NCBI GenBank assembly: GCA_038247115.1
Contig: JBBRVG010000086.1
Coordinates: forward strand, 1 to 17,313
Origin: Pseudaeromonas sp038247115
Lineage (GTDB): Bacteria > Pseudomonadota > Gammaproteobacteria > Enterobacterales > Aeromonadaceae
Reading direction: 5' to 3'
DNA length: 17,313 bases
Every line of letters begins with the position of its first letter. Within the stretch, counting starts at the first letter, position 1. Below are positions 1-6,773 of this stretch, piece by piece. The notes under the pieces were generated by a model, which saw nothing but the letters and a program-made list of their open reading frames with translations, made no database searches and had not been told where the DNA came from. The position numbers were made by a program, and so were the translations under genes.

Positions 1-310
1 GATAGCGGGCCAATAACTTGCCATTTTCCAGGGTAATAGTGGCTTGTACTATTTCTGGCGAATATTGCAGGGATTGCAGGGTCTGATTGGCCGAGGAGGC
101 ATCGAGAAAGGTCACCGCCGCCGCACTGTTGAAGGCCACGCTACGGGAGAGCACTTCCAGTGCGGCCTTGCTCTGGCTGCGGAGCATGCTGTATTGCTGC
201 GACAGGAAGACAATCGAGAATAGACTCAGCGTGACCACGCAAACCAGTACCACTAGCGTGGCGACCTTCTTGGAGAGCGAGGAGCTATGCCAGAACGAGA
301 GCTGCTTCAT
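1..310 (-). CDS. Membrane sensor protein with CHASE8-like periplasmic domain, N-terminal part only (YfiN/TpbB-like diguanylate cyclase or histidine kinase)
   Basis: The first 103 residues are visible; the gene continues past the left edge. A short cytoplasmic start (MKQLSFWHSSSLSKK) is followed by one hydrophobic segment at about residues 16-37. The next part includes SVAFNSAAAVTFLDASSA and then a segment ending NGKLLARY. This pattern (AFNSAAA, then an Asp-Ala-rich turn, then G-LLARY) is typical of CHASE8 sensory domains in inner-membrane sensors such as the diguanylate cyclase YfiN/TpbB. The output domain (GGDEF, EAL or kinase) lies outside the window, so the enzymatic activity cannot be stated. 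Its ATG overlaps the stop of the upstream YfiR-family gene by 4 bases, implying translational coupling. From YfiN precedent, the YfiR partner would repress it from the periplasm; that is inference. Confidence 0.8.
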   Translation of the reverse strand, partial: MKQLSFWHSSSLSKKVATLVVLVCVVTLSLFSIVFLSQQYSMLRSQSKAALEVLSRSVAFNSAAAVTFLDASSANQTLQSLQYSPEIVQATITLENGKLLARY

Positions 311-864
311 GGGGTCATCCCTGTGTTGCGCGCCAGTTTCAGTAACTGCGAGCTGATGGTGTAGTGACCTTGCCGGATGAGGTCCAGATTGATGGCAAAT
401 TGCAGACGGCCTTCCACTTCCTGCAGGCCTATGATGCCGCCATCGGCGATGAAGTTTTCATCATCGCCTATGGTCAATAATCCGGGATAGCGTTGAGCCA
501 AGGTCCGCAATGGTACCGGTGCGCCGCCCTGGCGCAGGTAATAGACGTGGCATCCGGCCACGTCGGCTTTCACTGGCAAGGGGCGGATATAGATTTTCCG
601 GCCATTCACCTGCTGGCCTTGCAATGGTGTGAAGGCTTGCTGCAGCCTGGCATCACTGTTGCCCAGACACACGAACAACGGCATATCGCGGGCCCCTTCC
701 AGGGGCCAGATGGTAAATTTCAGGAAGTTGAAGACATAGGCGGCTTTGAGCTTCTCCAGGCGCAAGGAGTTGTCGGCGCTTCCCTGCAGACAACAAAACA
801 GCAACAACAGTCCCAACCAACGCAGGGCGCTGTATCGACGGGGCCTGACGTCATGGTGAGCCAT
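307..864 (-). CDS. YfiR-family (DUF4154) periplasmic protein, 185 aa
   Basis: The start chosen (ATG at 864) gives a clean signal peptide: basic N-terminus (RPRRYSALRW), hydrophobic core LGLLLLFC, and likely cleavage after GSA near residue 30. The reading frame stays open to 1080, but the upstream part has no secretion signal or family similarity. The mature protein has the YfiR-family hallmarks: EKLKAAYVFNFLKFTIWP near the N-terminus, a central FVCLGNS strand, GLLTIGDDENFIADGGII, and a C-terminal FAINLDLIRQGHYTISSQLLKLA. YfiR proteins are periplasmic repressors of YfiN-type sensors. Two cysteines (66 and 105) have the same 39-residue spacing as the Cys71-Cys110 pair of Pseudomonas YfiR; the second pair of that protein (145/152) is absent. 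The gene overlaps the downstream sensor gene by ATGA and is divergent from the receptor gene. Confidence 0.88.
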   Translation of the reverse strand: MAHHDVRPRRYSALRWLGLLLLFCCLQGSADNSLRLEKLKAAYVFNFLKFTIWPLEGARDMPLFVCLGNSDARLQQAFTPLQGQQVNGRKIYIRPLPVKADVAGCHVYYLRQGGAPVPLRTLAQRYPGLLTIGDDENFIADGGIIGLQEVEGRLQFAINLDLIRQGHYTISSQLLKLARNTGMTP

Positions 865-1244
865 CACCACACACTCTGCATCGGGGCTGTCATGGTTATC
901 CTTTGGGTGCCGCTTAATTTCGAGGTTCCCGCGACTGACTCGGCTCGGGTTCGACCTGCGGTGACGATCCATCTTGCAGTCAGGTTCGCTGCATTGTTGG
1001 TGAATACTTATAGAGGAAAGGGGCTTAACAAGCTTCTGCATTGATATCAGAGCGCGAGCCAGTTCAAAGCATCCGCGCAAAATGGGATTCTTTTGGATTT
1101 CATTTTGTTGCTATTTTCATCACCAATCGAATGCGGATCACAGGCTCTGTTCTGGTGCCTGCACAAACGCATCCTCGCTCGCTACTGTTATCTATACCCA
1201 GTACAGGGATGTCACACGAACGGTATGGTTCGGGAGTAATGACC
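865..1244. other. Divergent intergenic region between the yfiR-like gene and the receptor gene (380 bases)
   Basis: It must hold promoters for both directions, but no convincing -35/-10 pair or operator was found. On the minus strand the segment complementary to 1006-1015 reads CTATAAG, a possible -10, but no matching -35 lies at normal spacing. Both coding frames can be extended into the region (minus-strand frame to 1080, plus-strand frame from 1041). These extensions lack signal peptides and are not considered coding. Confidence 0.5.
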
Positions 1245-3416
1245 ATGAGAGAAGCGTGTTGGATAGTGGCTTGTCTGCTGCTGCCGATCACTAGTTTGGC
1301 AGCCTCGAGTGATGATGAGTTATTGCAGATGGATCTGGCTCAGCTGATGCAGGTCAAGCTGGAGGGGTCCGCCACCCTGACGCCGACGGCAACCCGGCGC
1401 ATGCCCGCCTCCATCACCAGCATAGACCGCGGCATGATAGAGATGTCCGGTGCTCGTAGCCTGTTCGATCTGCTAGAAATCTATGTGCCGAATTTTCATT
1501 ACCTGCCCCATCACTGGGAGGCGCCCCACATGGGGATGCGCGGCCTGATCGGGGATCGGGACGATAAATATCTGCTGGTGGTCAACGGCCGGGTGTTGAA
1601 TGAAAAGACCCACTTCGGTGCCCTGAGTGAACGGGACACGCCGCTGTTGGCGGATATCCGCAAGATTGATGTGGTCCGTGGTCCGGGCTCTGTGGTCTAT
1701 GGCCCCGGCGCTGTCTCCATGGTGATCAATATCCAGACCGACAGTTTTGCCGATCATGGTCCCGATGGCATGACGGTCAAATGGGGGGAAGGGGAGGCAT
1801 TTCGCTCTGTCGAGGTCAAAAACGCGGTGCAGTTGGGGGATAGCCCGGATCACGGCCTGTTGTTATACGCCGGGATCAGCGACTATGCCGGTGCCAGCAG
1901 TGGCAGTTCACCGCTTACCTATGGTCTCAGCGACAGTACCAGCTGGGGCGAGCCCATCACCGGCGGTCAGCCGGTTTCCTATCGCACACCGAATAATCAT
2001 GAGTCATTCCACAACCGGCCCAAGGTCAAATTGCACGGTCACTATCAGAAACAGGATTTCAATGCCTGGCTGCGTTTTACCCAGGGTGGCGAGCAGCTGA
2101 CCTGGGAGCATAAAACAATTTATACGGCGCCGAACGGGTCTGCAATCCCGGGGGCCACGGAGGACTCCTATGCTACCAATGGCGTTGGTTATCAACAGCT
2201 GACTCTGGATCTCTCCCAGCTCTGGGTGCTTAACAGCAACATGTGGTTCGAGATGAAGGGGGGGTATGACAGCACTGCCTATATGCGTGAATTGTGGAAC
2301 TCGGATCAGTCCGGGGTCACGCCGGAAAACCACCGTGAGGAGGAGTATCTGCTGCGCGGTACCCTGAACTGGAATCACAGTGCCAACCATGCCACAGCGC
2401 TGGGTAGCGAGGTGATCTATTCCCGCTGGGGTCTGTCGACCGCTGACTATGATCATGCCCAATCCTCGGTGCTGGGGGCCATGGATCCCTGGGCTACCTA
2501 CGCGGTCGGCCTGTTCGGTGAGCATCAGTGGCAGATCAATTCTTGGCTGACCCAATTCACTGGTCTGCGGGCGGATAAGGACCAATACACGGGCTGGATG
2601 TGGTCGCCCCGACTGGCGTTGGTGGCCGCGCTGAGCGAACGGGACACTCTCAAAGGGGTCTTGAGCCGTTCGTTGCGCAAGAACAACGCCGAGGAGCTGC
2701 GGGCCCTCTATCTGGCGGGTGAGAATGCCGAGCCGGAGCAGCTCTCCAGCGCCGAGCTGATCTATGATCGGGAGCTCAGTGCCAGCACTCGCATGACACT
2801 GACGGGTTTCTACAACAAGGCCGAAATTCTGGGCATCAACTTCGCCACCCTGCATACCCAGCCGGTGGGAGAGTTCAAATATGGTGGCCTGGAGCTGGAG
2901 CTTAACTATCAGCTGGAAGCGGTGAGTCTGGGCTTCTCTCACTCTTATACCAAGCTGGATGACTTCGATCTGGCCGCTGGCGGTTCCACCCGCATTACCG
3001 CCTCCCATCTGGGGTATGGCAATGATCTCAACAACTGGAGCAACCATATGACCAAGTTCAACGCCGCCTGGCAGTTGGATCCGGCTTGGCAGTTGACCAG
3101 TAGTCTGCGCTATTTCTGGGGCTATCCGGGGGCCGAAGATCAGATCGATAGCACCAACGATGCACGGGAGAATAATCCCAACTCCTCGGCGACCAATCTC
3201 ACCGATCCCGGCTACTACGATTCGGTGCAGGAGGCGGCATTTTTCGATCTGGGCTTGCACTATCAGACCCGGGATTATGGCAAGTTCAGCCTCAACGGCT
3301 ACAACCTGCTGGGGCTGCTCGACAAGCAGTTCAACAAGCGGCTCTATCTGCTCAATGTCGGTAACTACAGGCCCGAAGCCGTGGCGGTAGGCTTGAGCTA
3401 CCGTTACAACTTCTGA
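1245..3416 (+). CDS. TonB-dependent receptor-like outer-membrane protein, 723 aa
   Basis: The start at 1245 was chosen because GGGAG (1232-1236) sits 8 bases upstream and it opens a good signal peptide (MREACWIVACLLLPITSLAA). An ATG at 1239 is too close to that site. After the signal comes LLQMDLAQLMQVKLEGS, a leader common in receptor-like proteins of this type. A plug domain follows (about residues 45-167) with RGLIGDRDDKYLLVVNGR and IDVVRGPGSVVYGPGAVSMV. The remainder has amphipathic beta-strand character and ends in SYRYNF with a terminal Phe, as expected for an outer-membrane barrel. No classical siderophore-uptake neighbours are present. Its position next to a YfiR-family gene and a CHASE8 sensor suggests a signalling role, or ligand delivery to that module, rather than simple iron uptake; the substrate is unknown. 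Confidence 0.85.
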   Translation: MREACWIVACLLLPITSLAASSDDELLQMDLAQLMQVKLEGSATLTPTATRRMPASITSIDRGMIEMSGARSLFDLLEIYVPNFHYLPHHWEAPHMGMRGLIGDRDDKYLLVVNGRVLNEKTHFGALSERDTPLLADIRKIDVVRGPGSVVYGPGAVSMVINIQTDSFADHGPDGMTVKWGEGEAFRSVEVKNAVQLGDSPDHGLLLYAGISDYAGASSGSSPLTYGLSDSTSWGEPITGGQPVSYRTPNNHESFHNRPKVKLHGHYQKQDFNAWLRFTQGGEQLTWEHKTIYTAPNGSAIPGATEDSYATNGVGYQQLTLDLSQLWVLNSNMWFEMKGGYDSTAYMRELWNSDQSGVTPENHREEEYLLRGTLNWNHSANHATALGSEVIYSRWGLSTADYDHAQSSVLGAMDPWATYAVGLFGEHQWQINSWLTQFTGLRADKDQYTGWMWSPRLALVAALSERDTLKGVLSRSLRKNNAEELRALYLAGENAEPEQLSSAELIYDRELSASTRMTLTGFYNKAEILGINFATLHTQPVGEFKYGGLELELNYQLEAVSLGFSHSYTKLDDFDLAAGGSTRITASHLGYGNDLNNWSNHMTKFNAAWQLDPAWQLTSSLRYFWGYPGAEDQIDSTNDARENNPNSSATNLTDPGYYDSVQEAAFFDLGLHYQTRDYGKFSLNGYNLLGLLDKQFNKRLYLLNVGNYRPEAVAVGLSYRYNF

Positions 3417-3443
3417 TTTCCACCCTTCGGGGTCCGGGTCTGC

Positions 3444-3467
3444 GGGGCGCTTTGGCGCCCCTTTCTT
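3444..3467 (+). terminator. Rho-independent terminator of the receptor gene
   Basis: A perfect 7-bp stem (GGGGCGC at 3444-3450 pairing with GCGCCCC at 3455-3461) encloses the loop TTTG and is followed by TTTCTT. It lies 28 bases after the receptor stop codon and insulates that gene from the flagellar operon downstream. Confidence 0.9.
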
Positions 3468-3553
3468 ATGGTCGCGGCGGTGGCCGATGCGCACCCCTGA
3501 ATGGCCCTGATTAGGGCATCACTAGACTCCCATAAACGCTATTTCATGAGTTC

Positions 3554-3582
3554 AATTGATTTAAATTCAATATAAATCAATT
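3554..3582. promoter_or_regulatory. Inverted repeat, candidate operator upstream of fliM
   Basis: Perfect 10-bp arms, AATTGATTTA (3554-3563) and TAAATCAATT (3573-3582), are separated by 9 bases. A further partial copy of the half-site (AATTGATT) occurs at 3593-3600. The size and symmetry fit a dimeric transcription factor site, but AT-rich sequence yields such dyads by chance more often than balanced sequence does. No binding protein can be named. Confidence 0.4.
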
Positions 3583-3606
3583 AATTATAAAAAATTGATT
3601 CTATTT

Positions 3607-3621
3607 TTGAATTTAATTCAA
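3607..3621. promoter_or_regulatory. Second short palindrome upstream of fliM
   Basis: The 15-base sequence TTGAATT-T-AATTCAA has perfect 7-bp arms around one central base. Its centre is 46 bases from the centre of the first inverted repeat, about 70 bases before the fliM start. It could be an operator half of a pair, or a chance AT-rich dyad. Confidence 0.35.
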
Positions 3622-3691
3622 GTCCTGATGAGATCCGGTCGCTTTTATCATCTGATTTTCTATTTATTCATCTTGTGAGTCCGAGGTACCC

Positions 3692-4573
3692 ATGGCTATT
3701 CAGGCTGTAAACCGCAATGGAACCAGTCTGTTGAGTGGTGATGAAGCGCTGGCGTTTCCTCTGTTTGATCTGTTGCGGCCGGACCGTTCGGTGCATGAGT
3801 ACGGGCAGCGGTTGAATGGTCAGCGTCGGGCCTTCTCGACCCTGTGTGGTGGTTGTTTTGCCCAATTGTTCAACGGCCACCCTTGTGAACTGGAGTTTGC
3901 ACCGTTCGAGTGGTCATTACCGACCCAGACCCCGATGGCGGAAGCCGAAGGCTGGGTCTGGTTGCAGGCCGAAGGGCGCCGTGAACCCAATGGGCGCAAG
4001 CAACAGGCGCTGCTGGCGATTGCCGCGCCTGTGCTCTATCGCCTGGCGGTACTGTTCTTCGGCGGCATCCCGCTCTCCTCGGATCAGGAAGTAGCCAAGC
4101 GGACGCCGACCGATACCGAGATCCGGCTGTTGCAGCGGCTGTTTCAACACCAACTGGATATTTGCTCCGATCTGCTGATCGAACCGGAGATGCGTTGGGT
4201 GGTGGCACCGACCAGCGCCGAACAACTGCCGCGCCAGGGGGAGTGGTTGGTGAGTGAGGCCACCATGATGGTGGGCGAACATGCCAGCCAATGGTTCCTG
4301 TGGTGGCCTTGTGCTCCCGAGGTGGCCGAAACGCCGGTCATCGAGTTGTCTGCGGCCCTGGAGCAGGCGCTGACCACGGTGCCGCTCCGCCTGCGGGTGG
4401 TAATGCAGCAGTGGGCCATGAATCTGGCGGAAGTCAGTGAGTTGCAGGTGGGAGATGTCTTGCCGCTGGAGATGGGTGAGCCCGTGTTGGCCGCTATCGG
4501 CTCCCGTGGCTGTTTCCGTGGCCAGGTTGCCGAACATCAGGGACATCTGGTGTTTCAGGTCACTGACGTTTGA
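3692..4573 (+). CDS. fliM: Lateral flagellar motor switch protein FliM (LfiM/FliM-L), 293 aa
   Basis: FliM forms the middle of the cytoplasmic C-ring between FliG and FliN. The alignable parts are FDLLRPDRSVHEYGQRLNGQ near residue 25, matching the start of the FliM middle domain; APVLYRLAVLFFGGIPLSS followed by TPTDTEIRLLQRL, matching the FliG-binding core; and a C-terminal SpoA domain with LQVGDVLPLEMGEPVLAAIG. At 293 residues it is shorter than the usual 330 or so. The N-terminal CheY-binding motif (LSQ-EIDALL in polar or peritrichous FliM) is not recognisable, and the GGxG loop reads GGIP. GAGGT four bases before the ATG serves as ribosome site. It is first in the operon, with fliN 18 bases downstream. 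Confidence 0.9.
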   Translation: MAIQAVNRNGTSLLSGDEALAFPLFDLLRPDRSVHEYGQRLNGQRRAFSTLCGGCFAQLFNGHPCELEFAPFEWSLPTQTPMAEAEGWVWLQAEGRREPNGRKQQALLAIAAPVLYRLAVLFFGGIPLSSDQEVAKRTPTDTEIRLLQRLFQHQLDICSDLLIEPEMRWVVAPTSAEQLPRQGEWLVSEATMMVGEHASQWFLWWPCAPEVAETPVIELSAALEQALTTVPLRLRVVMQQWAMNLAEVSELQVGDVLPLEMGEPVLAAIGSRGCFRGQVAEHQGHLVFQVTDV

Positions 4574-4591
4574 ACCTAAGGATAAAAACCA

Positions 4592-4966
4592 ATGAAAGAG
4601 AGTAACGTGGATCTGCTGGATCTGGGCCTGGATGGCCTCGATAACCTGTTTGACAAGAGCGACGATGAACTGCAACTGGCTGAGCCCGCCTCAACCCGTC
4701 CCCAGGGGCGTGGCCTTGGCTTCTTCCGCCAGATCCCGGTCAAGGTGACGCTGGAAGTTGCCAGCGTCGAGTTGCCGCTCGGTGAGCTGATGAACGCGGG
4801 GGCCGGTGCTGTCCTGGCGCTGGACAAACAGGCCGGTGAGCCGCTGGATGTGCGGGTGAACGGTCATCTGCTGGCACGCGGCGAAGTGGTGCTGGTGAAT
4901 GGTAAATATGGCCTGCGCCTGGTCGAGATTGTCGATGAGCAACTGCTTGACGATCTGGGTCATTAA
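4592..4966 (+). CDS. fliN: Lateral flagellar motor switch protein FliN (LfiN/FliN-L), 124 aa
   Basis: FliN forms the base of the C-ring and helps dock the FliH-FliI export ATPase. Length and architecture are typical: an acidic variable N-terminus (residues 1-35), then a SpoA domain (about 48-118) with IPVKVTLEVASVELPLGEL, LDVRVNGHLLARGEVVLVNG and YGLRLVEIV, the standard FliN consensus. AAGGA (4578-4582) lies 9 bases before the ATG. The next gene, fliP, begins 6 bases after the stop, so no room exists for fliO, which sits between fliN and fliP in most primary flagellar operons. Confidence 0.95.
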   Translation: MKESNVDLLDLGLDGLDNLFDKSDDELQLAEPASTRPQGRGLGFFRQIPVKVTLEVASVELPLGELMNAGAGAVLALDKQAGEPLDVRVNGHLLARGEVVLVNGKYGLRLVEIVDEQLLDDLGH

Positions 4967-4972
4967 ACGACC

Positions 4973-5725
4973 ATGAAACGACTCCTCGGATGGGGCTTCA
5001 TCCTGGCGCTGCTGGGTTGCAGTGGTCTGGTCCATGCCAGTGATCTGACGCTGTTCTCGGTGGCACCGGGGCAGGCCGGAGCTCAGGATTACAACATCAA
5101 GTTGCAGATCCTGCTGTTTATGACCCTGCTCAGCTTGCTGCCGACGCTGTTGCTGATGATGACCAGCTTCACCCGCATCATCATAGTGCTGGCGATCCTG
5201 CGTCAGGCGCTGGGGTTGCAATCCAGCCCGCCGAACCGGGTGCTGATTGGCATAGCGCTGACATTGACGCTGCTCATCATGCGTCCGGTCTGGCAAGAGG
5301 TGTATAGCAAGGCGTTCGTGCCCTACGATGCCGGCACTCTGACGCTGCCCCAGGCGCTGACGGTGGCAGAAAAACCGCTGCGCACCTTCATGCTGGCCCA
5401 GACCCGGGAATCGGATCTGGAGCAACTGCTGCGCATCGCCGGGGAATCGACCCAGATGGCGGCTCAGGATGTGCCATTCGGGGTGTTGATGCCGGCTTTT
5501 GTGCTGAGTGAACTCAATACCGCCTTCCAGATTGGTTTCATGATCTTCATTCCCTTCCTGGTCATCGATCTGGTGGTCGCCAGCGTGTTGATGGCCATGG
5601 GGATGATGATGCTGTCGCCGCTGGTCATCTCCTTACCCTTCAAGTTGATGGTGTTCGTGCTGGTGGATGGTTGGGCGCTGACGGTGGGCTCATTGGCGGC
5701 GAGCTTCAGTGGAGGCGGCTCATGA
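4973..5725 (+). CDS. fliP: Lateral flagellar export-gate protein FliP (LfiP/FliP-L), 250 aa
   Basis: FliP is the pentameric core of the type III export gate in the basal-body membrane. It has a cleavable-type signal peptide (MKRLLGWGFILALLGCSGLVHA). The family signatures follow: LLMMTSFTRIIIVLAILRQALG, QSSPPNRVLIGIALTLTLL, a periplasmic loop ending in PFGVLMPAFVLSELNTAFQIG, and a C-terminal hairpin with MMMLSPLVISLPFKLMVFVLVDGW. The usual length is about 245. The stop overlaps the fliQ start (ATGA). FliO, which assists FliP assembly in Salmonella, is not encoded beside it. Confidence 0.96.
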   Translation: MKRLLGWGFILALLGCSGLVHASDLTLFSVAPGQAGAQDYNIKLQILLFMTLLSLLPTLLLMMTSFTRIIIVLAILRQALGLQSSPPNRVLIGIALTLTLLIMRPVWQEVYSKAFVPYDAGTLTLPQALTVAEKPLRTFMLAQTRESDLEQLLRIAGESTQMAAQDVPFGVLMPAFVLSELNTAFQIGFMIFIPFLVIDLVVASVLMAMGMMMLSPLVISLPFKLMVFVLVDGWALTVGSLAASFSGGGS

Positions 5726-5991
5726 CACCGGAGCAGAGCATCGAGCTGGTGAGCCAAGGGGTGCAACTGGTGATCAGCCTGGTGATGGTGCTCATAGTGC
5801 CGAGTCTGGTGGTCGGCCTGGTGGTCAGCATTATCCAGACGGCGACCCAGGTGCAGGAGCAAACCCTGAGCTTTCTCCCGCGTCTGGTGGTGACCCTGCT
5901 GACGCTGGTGTTTACCGGCCCCTGGATGTTACGGCAGATCACCGATCTGTTCCGGGCGATATTTGCCCAGGTTCCGGGGTTGATGGGCTGA
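5722..5991 (+). CDS. fliQ: Lateral flagellar export-gate protein FliQ (LfiQ/FliQ-L), 89 aa
   Basis: This small two-helix membrane protein of the export gate has exactly the family length of 89. It starts at the ATG overlapping the fliP stop (MTPEQSIELVSQG). The first membrane helix lies around LVISLVMVLIVPSLVVGLVV. The conserved segment IIQTATQVQEQTLSFLPRL comes next, then the second helix VVTLLTLVFTGPWML. A longer in-frame extension upstream would overlap fliP and is not used. Its stop shares one base with the fliR start (TGATG). Confidence 0.95.
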   Translation: MTPEQSIELVSQGVQLVISLVMVLIVPSLVVGLVVSIIQTATQVQEQTLSFLPRLVVTLLTLVFTGPWMLRQITDLFRAIFAQVPGLMG

Positions 5992-6773
5992 TGAGCGGTT
6001 GGGGGCAACTGAGTGCTGCCGAGCTGGTGAGCTGGCTGGGTCTCTGGTGGTGGCCTTTCGTGCGGCTGAGCGCGGCCTTCTGGATGATGCCGCTGTTGGG
6101 CGACTACCGGGTGACCATCCAGCTGCGATTGCTGCTGGCCTTTTTGCTCAGTCTGTTGGTGGCGCCCATGCTGGGGCGGGCGCCGCTGGTGGATCCATTT
6201 TCGTTGCCCACACTGGTGATGACGTTTGAGCAGATCCTGTTCGGGCTACTGTTCGGCTTCTGTGCCCAGACCCTGTTCTGGTTGCTGGGTATGGCTGGGC
6301 ATCTGCTCTCCCAGCAGATGGGGTTGGCCATGGCTGTGATGAACGATCCTGTGCATGGCGAGAATGAACCCATAGTCGGCGAGTTTCTCACCATTCTCTG
6401 CAGTCTGTTATTCCTCGGCCTGAATGGTCATCTGGTGGTGCTGGATCTGCTGGTACGCAGTCTGCGGCAGTGGCCACCGGGTAGCTCGGTGCTGACCCTG
6501 GATCTGTCGGTGGTCTGGCAATTGATCCATTGGTCCTTTGCAGGTGCCATGACGCTGGCCTTTCCGGCCATCATCGCCATGCTGCTGGTGAATCTGACCT
6601 TCGGGGTGATGAACCGCAGTGCTCCCAGTTTCAATATCTTCTCGCTGGGCTTCCCGATGAGCATGCTGGTGGGCTTGTATGCCTTGCTGCTGACCTTAAG
6701 CGGGATCCCCGGCCGTTATCTGGAACTGGTGGAGCATCTGCTCACCCAGCTCTCCCACCTGGGGGTGGCATGA
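5991..6773 (+). CDS. fliR: Lateral flagellar export-gate protein FliR (LfiR/FliR-L), 260 aa
   Basis: FliR is the integral membrane subunit that completes the FliP5-Q4-R1 gate. The start is the ATG in the TGATG junction with fliQ; an open frame reaches further upstream but is antiparallel in meaning to fliQ and unlike FliR. Family features are the N-terminal WWWPFVRLSAAFWMMPLLG, then MTFEQILFGLLFGFCAQTLF, the GxxLSQQMGLAMA segment, and near the end LTFGVMNRSAPSFNIFSLGFP, a strong FliR signature. It is very hydrophobic throughout and of normal length. The stop overlaps the flhB start by ATGA. Confidence 0.95.
   Translation: MSGWGQLSAAELVSWLGLWWWPFVRLSAAFWMMPLLGDYRVTIQLRLLLAFLLSLLVAPMLGRAPLVDPFSLPTLVMTFEQILFGLLFGFCAQTLFWLLGMAGHLLSQQMGLAMAVMNDPVHGENEPIVGEFLTILCSLLFLGLNGHLVVLDLLVRSLRQWPPGSSVLTLDLSVVWQLIHWSFAGAMTLAFPAIIAMLLVNLTFGVMNRSAPSFNIFSLGFPMSMLVGLYALLLTLSGIPGRYLELVEHLLTQLSHLGVA

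Larger units (their letters stand above)
3468..3691 (+). other. AT-rich upstream region of the lateral flagellar operon
   Basis: Positions 3535-3665 are strikingly AT-rich against GC-rich surroundings and contain two inverted repeats, listed separately. No sigma-54 motif (GG and GC dinucleotides 10 bases apart in the TGGCAC-N5-TTGC context) was found. Several AT-rich hexamers resemble -10 boxes (TATAAA at 3571 and 3586; TATCAT at 3646), but none has a good -35 at 16-18 bases. A Shine-Dalgarno-like GAGGT (3683-3687) precedes the fliM start. The promoter is inferred to lie here, but its exact site is not visible. Confidence 0.5.

Noticed and set aside
945..960. tRNA T-arm-like GGGTTCGACC
   Set aside because: No acceptor, D or anticodon stems can be built around it on either strand.
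493..1044. Plus-strand open frame antisense to the yfiR-like gene
   Set aside because: It lies wholly opposite and upstream of the YfiR-family gene, whose signal peptide and motifs are clear; it shows no features of its own.
2004..3494. Long minus-strand open frame opposite the receptor gene
   Set aside because: It mirrors a confidently identified gene, has no signal or domain, and is a codon-bias shadow. The same holds for 12583-14265 opposite fliF and 7828-9141 opposite flhA.
3504..3517. Small hairpin GCCCT-GATT-AGGGC after the receptor terminator
   Set aside because: A stem of only 5 bp with no T-run on either strand; a proper terminator already lies at 3444-3467.
4973..5040. Lipobox-like LLGC in the FliP signal sequence
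   Set aside because: FliP is a multi-span membrane protein with a normal cleavable signal peptide; Leu at -2 is atypical for a lipobox and VHA-SD gives a good signal peptidase I site.
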